Shown: one piece after another, positions 5,751 through 12,673 of the stretch | Numbering within the stretch: the stretch's first letter is position 1 | Layout: the number at the start of each line of letters is the position of its first letter | NCBI GenBank assembly: GCA_934378195.1 | Contig: CAKRPO010000061.1 | Span: forward strand, 1-12,673 | Direction of reading: 5' to 3' | DNA length: 12,673 nt | Source: an uncultured Blautia sp. | GTDB lineage: Bacteria > Bacillota > Clostridia > Lachnospirales > Lachnospiraceae | Made by a program: the position numbers and the translations under genes | Notes under the pieces: model-generated | Told to the model about the DNA's origin: nothing | The model's database searches: none | The model's input: only the letters and a program-made list of their open reading frames with translations

Positions 5751-7622
5751 ATGAGAAAACTGGCATTACGCGATGAAATACTTCTGCAGATCGACAAGGC
5801 CGCCCGTTACATCGGCGGTGAAGTCAATGCAGTTATGAAAAACAAAAATGAGGTAGATATCCGCTTTGCAATGGCATTCCCGGATGTCTATGAGATTGGT
5901 ATGTCCAATCTTGGAATGATGATATTATACGATATGTTCAATAAAAGAGACGACGTATGGTGCGAGCGTCTTTTTTCGCCGTGGACAGACCTTGACAAGA
6001 TCATGCGTGAAGAACACATTCCGTTATTTACTCTGGAATCTCAGGATCCGGTAAAAGAATTTGATTTCCTTGGAATCACTCTCGGATATGAAATGTGCTA
6101 TACAAACGTACTCCAGTTACTGGATCTCAGTGGAATCCCGCTTCTTGCAAAAGAACGTACGGAAGAAGATCCACTAGTGATCGGCGGAGGCGCGTGTGCA
6201 TACAATCCTGAGCCTCTGGCACCGTTCTTTGACCTTTTCTATATCGGAGAGGGTGAAATGGTTTATGGAGCCCTTTTTGACGCTTACAAGGCAAATCAGA
6301 AGGCCGGCGGCAGCAGACAGGATTTCCTTCTGAAAGCAGCACAGATTCCTGGTATCTATGTACCTTCCCTCTATGAAGTTACCTATAAAGAAGATGGTAC
6401 CATTGAATCCTTCCAGCCTAAATATGAAAATGTACCGGAAAAGGTTGAAAAGCAGCTCGTAATCGACATGGATAAAGATTACAACAAACTGGAAGCTCCT
6501 GTCGTTCCTCATATCAAGGCAACCCAGGACCGAGTTACTCTGGAAATCCAGCGTGGCTGTATCCGCGGATGCCGTTTCTGTCAGGCCGGCATGATCTACC
6601 GTCCGACAAGAGAGCGTGATATCGAGACATTAAAAGAATCTGCAAGAATCATGCTTCAGAAAACTGGCCATGAAGAGATTTCTTTAAGTTCTTTAAGTTC
6701 CAGTGACTACAGTCATCTGAAAGAGATCGTGAACTTCCTGATCGATGAATTCCGTGATGAGGCAGTCAATATTTCCCTTCCTTCTCTTAGAATTGATGCA
6801 TTTGCTCTCGATGTTATGAGTAAAGTTCAGGATGTCAAAAAAAGCAGCCTTACTTTTGCTCCGGAAGCAGGTTCCCAGCGTCTTCGTAACGTTATCAATA
6901 AAGGACTTACTGAAGAGGATATCCTGCACGGCGCCGGCGAAGCTTTCAAGGGCGGATGGAATCAGGTTAAGCTTTATTTCATGCTTGGACTTCCTACTGA
7001 AACAGAAGACGATATGAAGGGCATTGCACATCTCGCCCAGAAAATCGCCGAGACCTATTATGAAGTCGTTCCAAAGGAGCAGCGTAAAGGAAAAGTACAG
7101 ATCAATGTCAGCACTTCTTTTTTTGTACCAAAACCGTTCACTCCATTCCAGTGGGCACCAATGTTCCGTGAAGAAGACTTTATCGAAAAAGCTAAAGTTG
7201 TTAAAAATGAGATCCGTTCCCAGCTGAACCAGCGAAGCATCCGTTATAACTGGCACGAACCTGATGTAACTGTACTGGAAGGTTTCCTTGCAAGAGGTGA
7301 CCGCCGTTGCGCTGAGGTCATCCTTAAAGCATACGAAAAAGGTGCTCTTTATGATGCATGGTCTGAAAGCTTCCACTATGATATCTGGAAAGAAGCTTTC
7401 AAAGAAACCGGTGTGGATATTGAATTCTATACACTCCGTGAACGCAGCACCGATGAGATTCTTCCATGGGATTTCATTGATGCAGGTGTTACCAAAAAAT
7501 TCCTGATCCGTGAATGGGAACAGGCCAAAGCAGAAACTGTTACACCAAACTGCCGTCAGAAATGCTCCGGCTGTGGTGTACTCAAATACAAGGGAGGTGT
7601 GTGCTGTGAAAGTAAGAATTAA
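5751..7622 (+). CDS. B12-binding-type radical SAM protein (TIGR03960 family)
   Basis: A 623-residue protein, full length for this family. The N-terminal part (about 30-240) has the B12-binding-like fold signature, including the conserved block from VIGGG (143-147) through NPEP to YIGEGE (164-169). No DxHxxG motif is present, so any cobalamin would not be bound through that histidine. The radical SAM domain carries the CxxxCxxC cluster motif in GCIRGCRFCQAG (Cys270, Cys274, Cys277), which binds the 4Fe-4S cluster used to cleave S-adenosylmethionine. A C-terminal cysteine cluster (Cys601, 605, 608, 618, 619) could bind zinc or another Fe-S cluster. The substrate is not established as far as I know; the conserved linkage to the next two genes hints at RNA or ribosome modification. 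The ribosome binding site AAGGA is at 5741-5745. Confidence 0.9.
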   Translation: MRKLALRDEILLQIDKAARYIGGEVNAVMKNKNEVDIRFAMAFPDVYEIGMSNLGMMILYDMFNKRDDVWCERLFSPWTDLDKIMREEHIPLFTLESQDPVKEFDFLGITLGYEMCYTNVLQLLDLSGIPLLAKERTEEDPLVIGGGACAYNPEPLAPFFDLFYIGEGEMVYGALFDAYKANQKAGGSRQDFLLKAAQIPGIYVPSLYEVTYKEDGTIESFQPKYENVPEKVEKQLVIDMDKDYNKLEAPVVPHIKATQDRVTLEIQRGCIRGCRFCQAGMIYRPTRERDIETLKESARIMLQKTGHEEISLSSLSSSDYSHLKEIVNFLIDEFRDEAVNISLPSLRIDAFALDVMSKVQDVKKSSLTFAPEAGSQRLRNVINKGLTEEDILHGAGEAFKGGWNQVKLYFMLGLPTETEDDMKGIAHLAQKIAETYYEVVPKEQRKGKVQINVSTSFFVPKPFTPFQWAPMFREEDFIEKAKVVKNEIRSQLNQRSIRYNWHEPDVTVLEGFLARGDRRCAEVILKAYEKGALYDAWSESFHYDIWKEAFKETGVDIEFYTLRERSTDEILPWDFIDAGVTKKFLIREWEQAKAETVTPNCRQKCSGCGVLKYKGGVCCESKN

Positions 7623-8313
7623 GTTTGCCAAAACCGGTCATATGAAATTTGTCGGCCATCTGGATACTATGCGTTATTTCCAGAAGGCGATCCGTCGTGC
7701 AAAACTCCCGGTTGCATTCTCCGGTGGCTACAGCCCGCATATGATCATGTCTTTTGCGGCACCACTTGGTGTTGGTACAACCAGTCTTGGTGAATACTTT
7801 GATATGGAACTTACTGAAACAGTTCCTACCAAAGAGATTGAAAACCGTCTGAATGCCGTCATGGCAGAGGGTGTTTCTATTTGCTCTGCTCATCAGGTAG
7901 AAGATGGAAAGGCAAGTACTGCTATGGCACTGGTAGCTGCTGCCGATTACTTTATTCAGTTCCGTGAAGGAAAAGAACCTGCTGCAGACTGGCGTTCCAG
8001 ACTGAACGAGTTTCTTTCTCAAAACGAGATCATTGTAACCAAGAAAACAAAGCGCAGTGAAAAGACAGTAGACATCCGTCCATATATTTATGAAATGCAT
8101 TTAGACGGTGAAGGTGTTTTCATGCAGCTGGCTTCTGCAAGCTCCAACTACACCAAACCAGAACTTGTCATGGACACTTTCCTTCGTTGGATGGGTAAGG
8201 AACCGCTTCCGTTCGCATACATGATCGAACGTCGTGAGATTTATGCTAACAAAGGTGATGAAGAACATCTGAAACTCGTTTCTATGGAATCATTAGGTGA
8301 AGAAGTTGAATAA
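7606..8313 (+). CDS. Radical-SAM-linked protein, DUF2344 (TIGR03936 family)
   Basis: A 235-residue protein starting with the GTG at 7606. GGGAGG at 7592-7597 lies eight bases upstream, and the resulting N-terminus (VKVRIKFAKTGHMKFVGHLD) is the start of the family's conserved region; the longer in-frame start at 7510 would add 32 unrelated residues and has no such site. Conserved features include GHMKFVGHLDTMR, the FSGGYSPHM block and PLGVGTTSLGEYFD (all within residues 10-66). In some bacteria this domain is fused to the radical SAM protein, supporting a direct partnership with the upstream gene, which it overlaps by 17 bases. The fold may handle RNA or a modified substrate, but the biochemical function is not known to me. 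Downstream it overlaps the RNase gene. Confidence 0.85.
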   Translation: MKVRIKFAKTGHMKFVGHLDTMRYFQKAIRRAKLPVAFSGGYSPHMIMSFAAPLGVGTTSLGEYFDMELTETVPTKEIENRLNAVMAEGVSICSAHQVEDGKASTAMALVAAADYFIQFREGKEPAADWRSRLNEFLSQNEIIVTKKTKRSEKTVDIRPYIYEMHLDGEGVFMQLASASSNYTKPELVMDTFLRWMGKEPLPFAYMIERREIYANKGDEEHLKLVSMESLGEEVE

Positions 8314-9520
8314 GCTGATCATTACAGAAATGCTTCTTAACGAAGTTCCCTGTACCGTCTGTGCAATCGTCCAGGACCAGAAGGTAATTGAGCTTCGTTT
8401 GGAGCCTTCCGAGAAAAAAAATACTCTTAACAATATTTATGTAGGACAAGTTGAAAACATTGCCGCCAATATTCAGGCGGCTTTTGTCCGTTTAAGCGAT
8501 TCCGTAAATGGCTATCTGCCTCTGAATCAGTGTACGAATGCCATTTACACAGATGGCCGAAAGACAAATCTGCCTCTGCGTCCGGGAGACCAGCTTCTGG
8601 TTCAGATCAACCGTGAATCCATGAAAGGGAAACTTCCTGCACTGACTGCAAATCTGAATTTTTCCGGCAAATATCTCGTACTTACTACAGGGAACCGCAA
8701 AATTGGATTCTCCAATAAACTTTCTAAAGAAGAGAGCAGTCTTCTGAATAAATGGCTGGAAGAAGAACGCAGCCTTCCAGACCGCGGCTATGGCATTATT
8801 GCCCGAACCAACGCTGCTGAAGCCTCCAAAGAAGAATTTCTTCACGAACTGGAACTTCTGAAAAAACAATATGAAAGAGTAGCCGTTCATGGACGAAACC
8901 GTACCTGTTACAGCCTTCTATATGAAGCAGAACCATTTTACCTGGCAGCAGTTCGCGATGTCTATACCAGAGACCTGGATGAGATTGTTACAGACCTTCC
9001 TGCTATTTACGGGAAAATTTTCGAATATCTCCGTGAATTCCAGCCGGATAAACTGGAGATACTGAAACAGTATCAGGATAAATTGCTCCCATTATATAAA
9101 CTCTATAGTCTGGAAAGCGCAATCGCTGAAATTCGGCAGGAAAAGATCTGGCTGAAAAGTGGAGGTTTTCTTGTTATCCAGCAGACGGAAGCATTTGTTT
9201 CCATTGATGTTAACAGTGGCAAATATACTGGAAAGAAAAAAGCAGAAGAGACTTATCGTAAGATCAATCTGGAAGCGGCTTCAGAAATTGCGCGCCAGAT
9301 ACGATTGCGAAATCTCTCCGGAATTATTCTGATTGATTTTATCAATATGGAAAACCCGGATCATCAGGATGAACTTTTTCATGTTCTGCAGAAACATCTT
9401 CGAAAAGATCCGATCAAATCCAAGGCAATCGATATAACACCGCTTCATATTCTTGAGATGACCCGTAAAAAGGTGCGTCGTCCTCTGATTGAAGATCTTC
9501 GGCTGCTGAAAGAGATTTAA
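8297..9520 (+). CDS. rng: Ribonuclease E/G family protein, short form without zinc-link
   Basis: A 407-residue endoribonuclease of the RNase E/G family, expected to cut single-stranded, AU-rich RNA during rRNA maturation and mRNA decay. An S1 RNA-binding domain spans about 45-130 (NIYVGQVENI...AAFV), and the catalytic domain has the magnesium-binding aspartates Asp304 (SIDVNSGKY) and Asp347 (LIDFINM), equivalent to Asp303 and Asp346 of E. coli RNase E. The protein stops soon after LEMTRKKVRRPL and lacks the CPxCxG zinc-link that normally follows, which in RNase E holds the dimer pair together. The start is ambiguous: GTG at 8297 has only a weak GGAA upstream, whereas TTG at 8306 has AGGTGA five bases before it and would give MNKLIIT, closer to the family's usual beginning. 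Either start overlaps the DUF2344 gene, suggesting translational coupling. Confidence 0.88.
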   Translation: MKKLNKLIITEMLLNEVPCTVCAIVQDQKVIELRLEPSEKKNTLNNIYVGQVENIAANIQAAFVRLSDSVNGYLPLNQCTNAIYTDGRKTNLPLRPGDQLLVQINRESMKGKLPALTANLNFSGKYLVLTTGNRKIGFSNKLSKEESSLLNKWLEEERSLPDRGYGIIARTNAAEASKEEFLHELELLKKQYERVAVHGRNRTCYSLLYEAEPFYLAAVRDVYTRDLDEIVTDLPAIYGKIFEYLREFQPDKLEILKQYQDKLLPLYKLYSLESAIAEIRQEKIWLKSGGFLVIQQTEAFVSIDVNSGKYTGKKKAEETYRKINLEAASEIARQIRLRNLSGIILIDFINMENPDHQDELFHVLQKHLRKDPIKSKAIDITPLHILEMTRKKVRRPLIEDLRLLKEI

Positions 9521-9548
9521 ATTTAACGCAATCTTAATAATTATTAAG

Positions 9549-9578
9549 TTGACTTTTGACCACGCAGAAGTTTATAAT
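9549..9578 (+). promoter_or_regulatory. Sigma-A promoter upstream of the small Cys-rich ORF
   Basis: TTGACT (9549-9554) and a perfect TATAAT (9573-9578) are 18 bp apart, with transcription expected near 9585. It is the best promoter in the interval, and I see no clear second one nearer mgtE. It may therefore drive both a short transcript and, by readthrough, mgtE. Confidence 0.65.
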
Positions 9579-9626
9579 GGTGGGCGTCAAAAAAGATTAT
9601 TTTAAATGTAAAGGCAGGTGAACAGA

Positions 9627-9716
9627 ATGGATAATTGTGATTCTCACGGGCGAAGTTGTTGCACAGGACAAAAGAGCATAATAGAATGTGATATCACTTA
9701 TCGCATTCTGTTTTAA
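9627..9716 (+). CDS. Putative 29-residue Cys-rich small peptide or leader peptide
   Basis: The ATG at 9627 is preceded by AGGCAGGTGA, a fair ribosome binding site, and lies about 43 bases after the predicted transcription start. The product starts MDNCDSHGRSCC and has four cysteines (4, 11, 12, 21). The stop is at 9714-9716. The 3' third of the frame is overlapped by a terminator-like hairpin, so translation and hairpin formation would compete. It could be a small protein with its own transcription unit, or a regulatory leader peptide for mgtE. I do not recognise a family with certainty; the evidence is the promoter, ribosome site, frame and hairpin arrangement. Confidence 0.45.
   Translation: MDNCDSHGRSCCTGQKSIIECDITYRILF
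9680..9714 (+). terminator. Terminator-like hairpin overlapping the small ORF
   Basis: AGAATGTGA (9683-9691) pairs with TCGCATTCT (9701-9709) with one G-T pair. Two more inner pairs and three outer pairs extend the stem, giving up to 14 pairs with a 5-base loop. It runs into TTTT (9711-9714). The U-tract is short, so it may be only a partial terminator or an attenuator. Confidence 0.5.
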
Positions 9717-9874
9717 TCTGTCTGTATTTCTTTTTATAGATTCCTGATATTAGAATTCTAATTCTGGCTTTCTGATTTCAGAATTTTGTTTCTATGGAAT
9801 TTTCAGATTCTCTTTTATCCTGTTTTCAATCCCCTGAACGCAATTGATAACTAATCCAATATTTGACATGTTTT

Positions 9875-9932
9875 ACAGAAAAGGCATGCCTTTTTTGTGT
9901 TGCCGCAAATTACTTCGTAATTGTGCGTGCGG
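9875..9932 (+). promoter_or_regulatory. Two adjacent hairpins in the mgtE 5' leader
   Basis: The first hairpin pairs ACAGAAAAGG (9875-9884) with CCTTTTTTGT (9889-9898) around a CATG loop; it resembles a terminator, with its T-run forming the 3' arm. The second has CCGCA (9903-9907) pairing TGCGG (9928-9932), enclosing AATTAC/GTAATT (9908-9913 with 9917-9922). Both precede the AGGAGG site at 9955-9960. They could control readthrough or translation of mgtE. I see no known riboswitch class in them. Confidence 0.4.
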
Positions 9933-9968
9933 ATTTATCAAATTACAAAAGAACAGGAGGAACACAGA

Positions 9969-11363
9969 ATGGAAAAAAGAGTGCAGGACTACACCAATGA
10001 AATTCTGGATGTTGTAAGAAGCAATGCATCACCGGCAGTTCTGTGTAAACGTCTGCAGGACTTTCACGAAAACGATCTTGCCGATGTGCTTGAGAAACTT
10101 TCCACGGCAGAACGCTGTAAGCTCTATCGAATCCTGGATATGGATACTCTGTCCGATATCTTTGAATATACCGAAGAGGCAGACGTTGTAAAATATCTGG
10201 AAGAAATGAATGTCCGAAAGGCTGCTGCCATTTTATCCAAAATGGAAACCAACGTATTATCCGACGTTTTGCAGCAGTTTGATCGTTCAAAAAGAAAGAT
10301 TTTTATTGAATTACTGGATGATGAGGTTCGGCATGATATTGAAATGATCACTTCCTTCGATGAGGATGAGATCGGTAGCCGTATGACTACAAACTATATT
10401 GTCATCCACGAAAACTTAAATGTCAAAGAAGCTATGAATGAGCTGGTTTCACAGGCTGCCCGAAATGACAATATTTCCACAATTTTTGTTATTACAGCTT
10501 CAGAAGAATTTTATGGTGCCATTGACCTGAAAGATCTGATCATTGCGCGTCAGGACCATCCTCTTGAAGAACTGGTCGTTACTTCTTATCCTTACGTATA
10601 TGGTACCGATCTGATTGATGAATGTATCGAAGACCTGAAGGATTACTCCGAAGACTCCATACCGGTTCTGGATAACGATAACCGTCTTCTTGGTGTCATC
10701 ACATCTGCCAACATTGTAGATCTTGTCGATGACGAAATGGGAGAGGATTATGCCAAGCTGGCCGGTCTGACAGCAGAAGAGGACCTACGTGAACCACTGA
10801 AAGAAAGTATGAAAAAACGAATGCCCTGGCTGATCATCCTTCTTGGTCTCGGCATGATTGTATCCTCTGTAGTAGGCATTTTTGAAAAAGTTGTCACAAA
10901 CCTTCCGATCATCATGTGTTTCCAGTCACTGATCCTGGATATGGCCGGAAATGTCGGAACCCAGTCCCTTGCAGTAACAATCCGTGTCCTGATGGATGAA
11001 TCCCTGACCGGTAAACAGAAGCTGGAACTGATTCTCAAAGAAATGAAGATTGGTCTTTGTAATGGTGGTCTGCTTGGTCTGATGTCTTTCGCACTAATCG
11101 GACTATACATTTATGTTATAAAAGGCAAAACCCTGGTATTTGCATATGCGGTATCCGGATGTATTGGACTTTCCCTGCTTCTTGCAATGCTGATTTCCAG
11201 TGCAGTAGGTACCTGCATCCCGTTATTTTTCAAAAAGATACATGTAGACCCGGCAGTTGCATCCGGACCGCTGATCACAACCGTTAACGACCTGGTAGCT
11301 GTTGTCTCTTATTATGGATTAAGTTGGATTTTCCTGATCGAAGTTCTTCATCTTGCAGGATGA
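9969..11363 (+). CDS. mgtE: Magnesium transporter MgtE
   Basis: A 464-residue magnesium channel/transporter. The cytoplasmic N domain covers about 1-130, followed by paired CBS domains (about 131-195 and 196-260) that sense intracellular magnesium, a connecting helix rich in acidic residues, and a membrane domain of five helices from about 286. Signature sequences are AGNVGTQS (326-333) and VDPAVASGPLITTVNDL (426-442). Asp427 is in the DPA motif, with Asn440 and Asp441 further along; residues in this region line the ion path in characterised MgtE proteins. The ATG at 9969 has AGGAGG eight bases upstream. An in-frame upstream start at 9921 would fall in the leader hairpin and is unlikely. The gene is monocistronic, with its own terminator and a long leader that may regulate it. 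Confidence 0.93.
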   Translation: MEKRVQDYTNEILDVVRSNASPAVLCKRLQDFHENDLADVLEKLSTAERCKLYRILDMDTLSDIFEYTEEADVVKYLEEMNVRKAAAILSKMETNVLSDVLQQFDRSKRKIFIELLDDEVRHDIEMITSFDEDEIGSRMTTNYIVIHENLNVKEAMNELVSQAARNDNISTIFVITASEEFYGAIDLKDLIIARQDHPLEELVVTSYPYVYGTDLIDECIEDLKDYSEDSIPVLDNDNRLLGVITSANIVDLVDDEMGEDYAKLAGLTAEEDLREPLKESMKKRMPWLIILLGLGMIVSSVVGIFEKVVTNLPIIMCFQSLILDMAGNVGTQSLAVTIRVLMDESLTGKQKLELILKEMKIGLCNGGLLGLMSFALIGLYIYVIKGKTLVFAYAVSGCIGLSLLLAMLISSAVGTCIPLFFKKIHVDPAVASGPLITTVNDLVAVVSYYGLSWIFLIEVLHLAG

Positions 11364-11380
11364 ATCTTCCGTTGATCCAG

Positions 11381-11427
11381 AAACAGGCAGAACGTATTTT
11401 GTTCAAAATACATTCTGCCTGTTTTTT
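11381..11427 (+). terminator. Strong intrinsic terminator of mgtE
   Basis: AAACAGGCAGAA (11381-11392) pairs with TTCTGCCTGTTT (11413-11424), and after one C/A mismatch GTATTTT (11394-11400) pairs with AAAATAC (11405-11411) around a GTTC loop. T residues run through 11427. The T-run on the plus strand makes it the mgtE terminator; its other strand offers only TTT to the convergent recombinase gene, which ends at 11426. Confidence 0.88.
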
Positions 11428-12484
11428 ATTCTTCCCTGAGTTTCACAGCAGTGGCCGCCTGACGCCGTCTGGCGTCGTCTAAGGCCGCATAATGCTTCTT
11501 GGTAGTATTGACGTCCTTGTGTCCCAGAACGTCCGCTACAAGGTAAATATCACCCGTTTCCTGGTATAATGCTGTACCATATGTACTGCGAAGCTTATGT
11601 GGCGTAATTTTCTTGGTCGTCGTAATCTGCCTGGAATATTTTTTCACCATATTCTCAACTGCCTGTACGCCCATACGTTTGCGCTGGGCAGAATAGAAGA
11701 GAGCATGTTCATGTCCGGCAAGAGGAGTGATTCCTGCGCGGACTTCCAGATAACGCTTGAGTGCTTTTTCTACTTCCGGACCAAAATATACAACCATTTC
11801 ATTTCCACCTTTTCGGGTGACTTTGATTCCATTATTTTTAAAATCCACATCTTCAATATCCAGTCCGACACATTCTGAAACACGGATTCCGGTTCCAAGA
11901 AGCAATGTAACGATTGCCAGATCACGTTCTTTTGTTTTTTCATAAAACACACGTTTCTGGCCGGTAAGTGTATCGCCACAGTGTTCTATATAATCCAAAA
12001 GCATGGCGACTTCATCGGTATCCAGACGAATAATACTTTTTTCGTGGATTTTCGGTACATCAATAAGCACTGTAGGATTCGTATGGATCATTTCACGTTT
12101 GTAATAATAAGCATAAAAGCTCCTCAATGCAGAGATTTTACGCTTTAATCCACGTTCACCGTTTGTTTCTGTTTTGTCACCAGACTGGTACAATTTCAGA
12201 TATTCCTGATATTCCTCAAGATCCACAGCCTTGATCTGGTCCAGAACATCGACTGTGAAATCAGTCATTGCATGATTCTTAAACGCAGGATTTTCATCCA
12301 GAAGAAACTGAAAGAAAATTCGTATATCATACGCATAAGAAATTCTTGTCTTGGCAGTTGTCGTTGTATCAATTGCACGAAAATAATCCTTACAGAACGG
12401 GGGCAGCGTCGCCAGAACTTGACGAAGCTTTAATGTATTTTCCATATCTGTATGTTCGCGATAAGTTGTTTTCTTGTCATTCAT
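11426..12484 (-). CDS. Tyrosine recombinase, Xer/integrase family
   Basis: A 352-residue site-specific recombinase. The N-terminal SAM-like core-binding domain spans about 24-145, and the catalytic domain about 150-345. All active-site residues are visible: Arg201 (GTGIRVSE), Lys225 (TRKGG), His296 and Arg299 (HKLR), His322 (LGHKD) and the nucleophile Tyr332 (KKHYAAL). It is somewhat longer than XerC/XerD (about 300), mainly through an N-terminal extension and an insert near 170-186. The start at 12484 has a purine-rich AAAGGA about ten bases upstream. I see no excisionase, attachment repeats or phage genes beside it. A chromosomal Xer-like role is therefore as likely as an element integrase, and no symbol is assigned. 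It is convergent with mgtE. Confidence 0.88.
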   Translation of the reverse strand: MNDKKTTYREHTDMENTLKLRQVLATLPPFCKDYFRAIDTTTTAKTRISYAYDIRIFFQFLLDENPAFKNHAMTDFTVDVLDQIKAVDLEEYQEYLKLYQSGDKTETNGERGLKRKISALRSFYAYYYKREMIHTNPTVLIDVPKIHEKSIIRLDTDEVAMLLDYIEHCGDTLTGQKRVFYEKTKERDLAIVTLLLGTGIRVSECVGLDIEDVDFKNNGIKVTRKGGNEMVVYFGPEVEKALKRYLEVRAGITPLAGHEHALFYSAQRKRMGVQAVENMVKKYSRQITTTKKITPHKLRSTYGTALYQETGDIYLVADVLGHKDVNTTKKHYAALDDARRRQAATAVKLREE

Positions 12485-12616
12485 AAAATAAAATTCCTTT
12501 TACATGTACATATTACAGACATATTTCATATAACAACACCAGAAACTATGATATATAAACTGTAGAAGTGTTATCTATATCTATACGACAAACCCGAGTT
12601 TTTCATATAGATTAGA
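12485..12616. other. Short AT-rich spacer upstream of the recombinase
   Basis: No gene is visible. It should hold the recombinase promoter on the minus strand, but I see no convincing -35/-10 pair. ATCTATA (12579-12585) and TATAGAT (12606-12612) form a 7-bp inverted repeat without a U-tract on either side. Confidence 0.35.
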
Positions 12617-12673
12617 TTATAGTTCCGGGCGAATTGGAAATTCTCCCTGTTTTATATCTGTTTGACGTATTTC
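12617..12673 (-). CDS. Possible C-terminal end of an unidentified gene
   Basis: On the minus strand the frame is open from the window edge to a TAA at 12617-12619, giving 18 residues that end KQGEFPIRPEL. The composition looks like real protein, and the position upstream of the recombinase in the same direction is plausible for a preceding gene. It is far too short to identify and could be chance. Confidence 0.25.
   Translation of the reverse strand, partial: EIRQTDIKQGEFPIRPEL

Larger units (their letters stand above)
9521..9968 (+). other. Gene-poor interval between RNase G and mgtE, with leader elements
   Basis: This 448-base AT-rich interval has no long reading frame. It holds one good promoter, a 29-codon small ORF, a terminator-like hairpin, a 12-bp palindrome (TTAGAATTCTAA, 9750-9761) and two hairpins just before mgtE. 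I found no M-box (ykoK) magnesium riboswitch core. In many Clostridia the ribosomal genes rplU, prp and rpmA follow the RNase gene; they do not follow it here. Confidence 0.55.

Noticed and set aside
6693..7631. Long minus-strand open frame (312 codons) opposite the radical SAM gene
   Set aside because: It is an antisense shadow: the plus strand has conserved motifs and a ribosome site, while this frame has no recognisable domain, and its frequent Phe/Cys/Ser runs are the complement of the sense codons.
9585..9700. Possible M-box or other metal riboswitch upstream of mgtE
   Set aside because: I looked for the GGTGAGGCTCC-type M-box core and for other common metal riboswitch cores and found none; the hairpins present do not fit a class I know.
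9921..9968. Upstream in-frame start for mgtE
   Set aside because: It falls inside a leader hairpin and before the AGGAGG site that clearly serves the ATG at 9969.
12579..12612. 7-bp inverted repeat ATCTATA/TATAGAT as a terminator or recombination site
   Set aside because: The stem is AT-only with a 20-base loop and no U-tract, and such repeats are expected by chance in DNA this AT-rich.

Overview
The window looks like a chromosomal segment from a low-to-moderate GC Gram-positive anaerobe of the class Clostridia, most likely family Lachnospiraceae. This rests on AGGAGG-type ribosome binding sites, TTGNNN/TATAAT promoters, the tandem TIGR03960-type radical SAM / DUF2344 / RNase E/G cluster, a TPM-domain protein with a Ser/Gly-rich tail, and the style of the 7TM-type sensor proteins. 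There are no rRNA or tRNA genes, no CRISPR array and no insertion sequence that I can see.

Layout. (1) Bases 1-350 are the 3' end of a TPM-domain (YgcG-like) membrane-anchored protein. (2) Bases 390-4995 appear to be one operon: a promoter, a leader with a 10-bp inverted repeat, a multi-pass sensor protein with a degenerate kinase core, a second membrane histidine kinase with an intact HDxxG-type core, a NarL/LuxR-type response regulator, and a secreted acidic protein of unknown function. Genes overlap or are closely spaced, so this is a self-contained sensory system with a probable extracytoplasmic effector or sensor. Its best terminator candidate lies inside the convergent AraC-like fragment. 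(3) Bases 5007-5606 are a scar. An AraC-type HTH region on the minus strand has lost its N-terminal half, and it abuts a short plus-strand remnant resembling the nuclease core of an AAA-ATPase/PD-(D/E)XK protein, followed by that lost gene's likely terminator. (4) Bases 5613-9520 are a promoter, a leader with a terminator-like hairpin, and three overlapping genes: a B12-binding-type radical SAM protein, a DUF2344 radical-SAM-linked protein and an RNase E/G-type nuclease without the zinc-link cysteines. (5) Bases 9521-9968 hold no long gene but carry a good promoter, a 29-codon Cys-rich small ORF overlapped by a terminator-like hairpin, and two further hairpins before mgtE. (6) Bases 9969-11427 are the MgtE magnesium transporter and a strong terminator. 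(7) Convergent to it is a complete Xer-like tyrosine recombinase. The last 57 bases may hold the C-terminus of another minus-strand gene.

The parts most worth following up are the paired pseudo-kinase/active-kinase system with its orphan secreted protein, and the small Cys-rich ORF/terminator unit upstream of mgtE. The gene families are recognised from sequence motifs only; nothing was searched or folded by computer.
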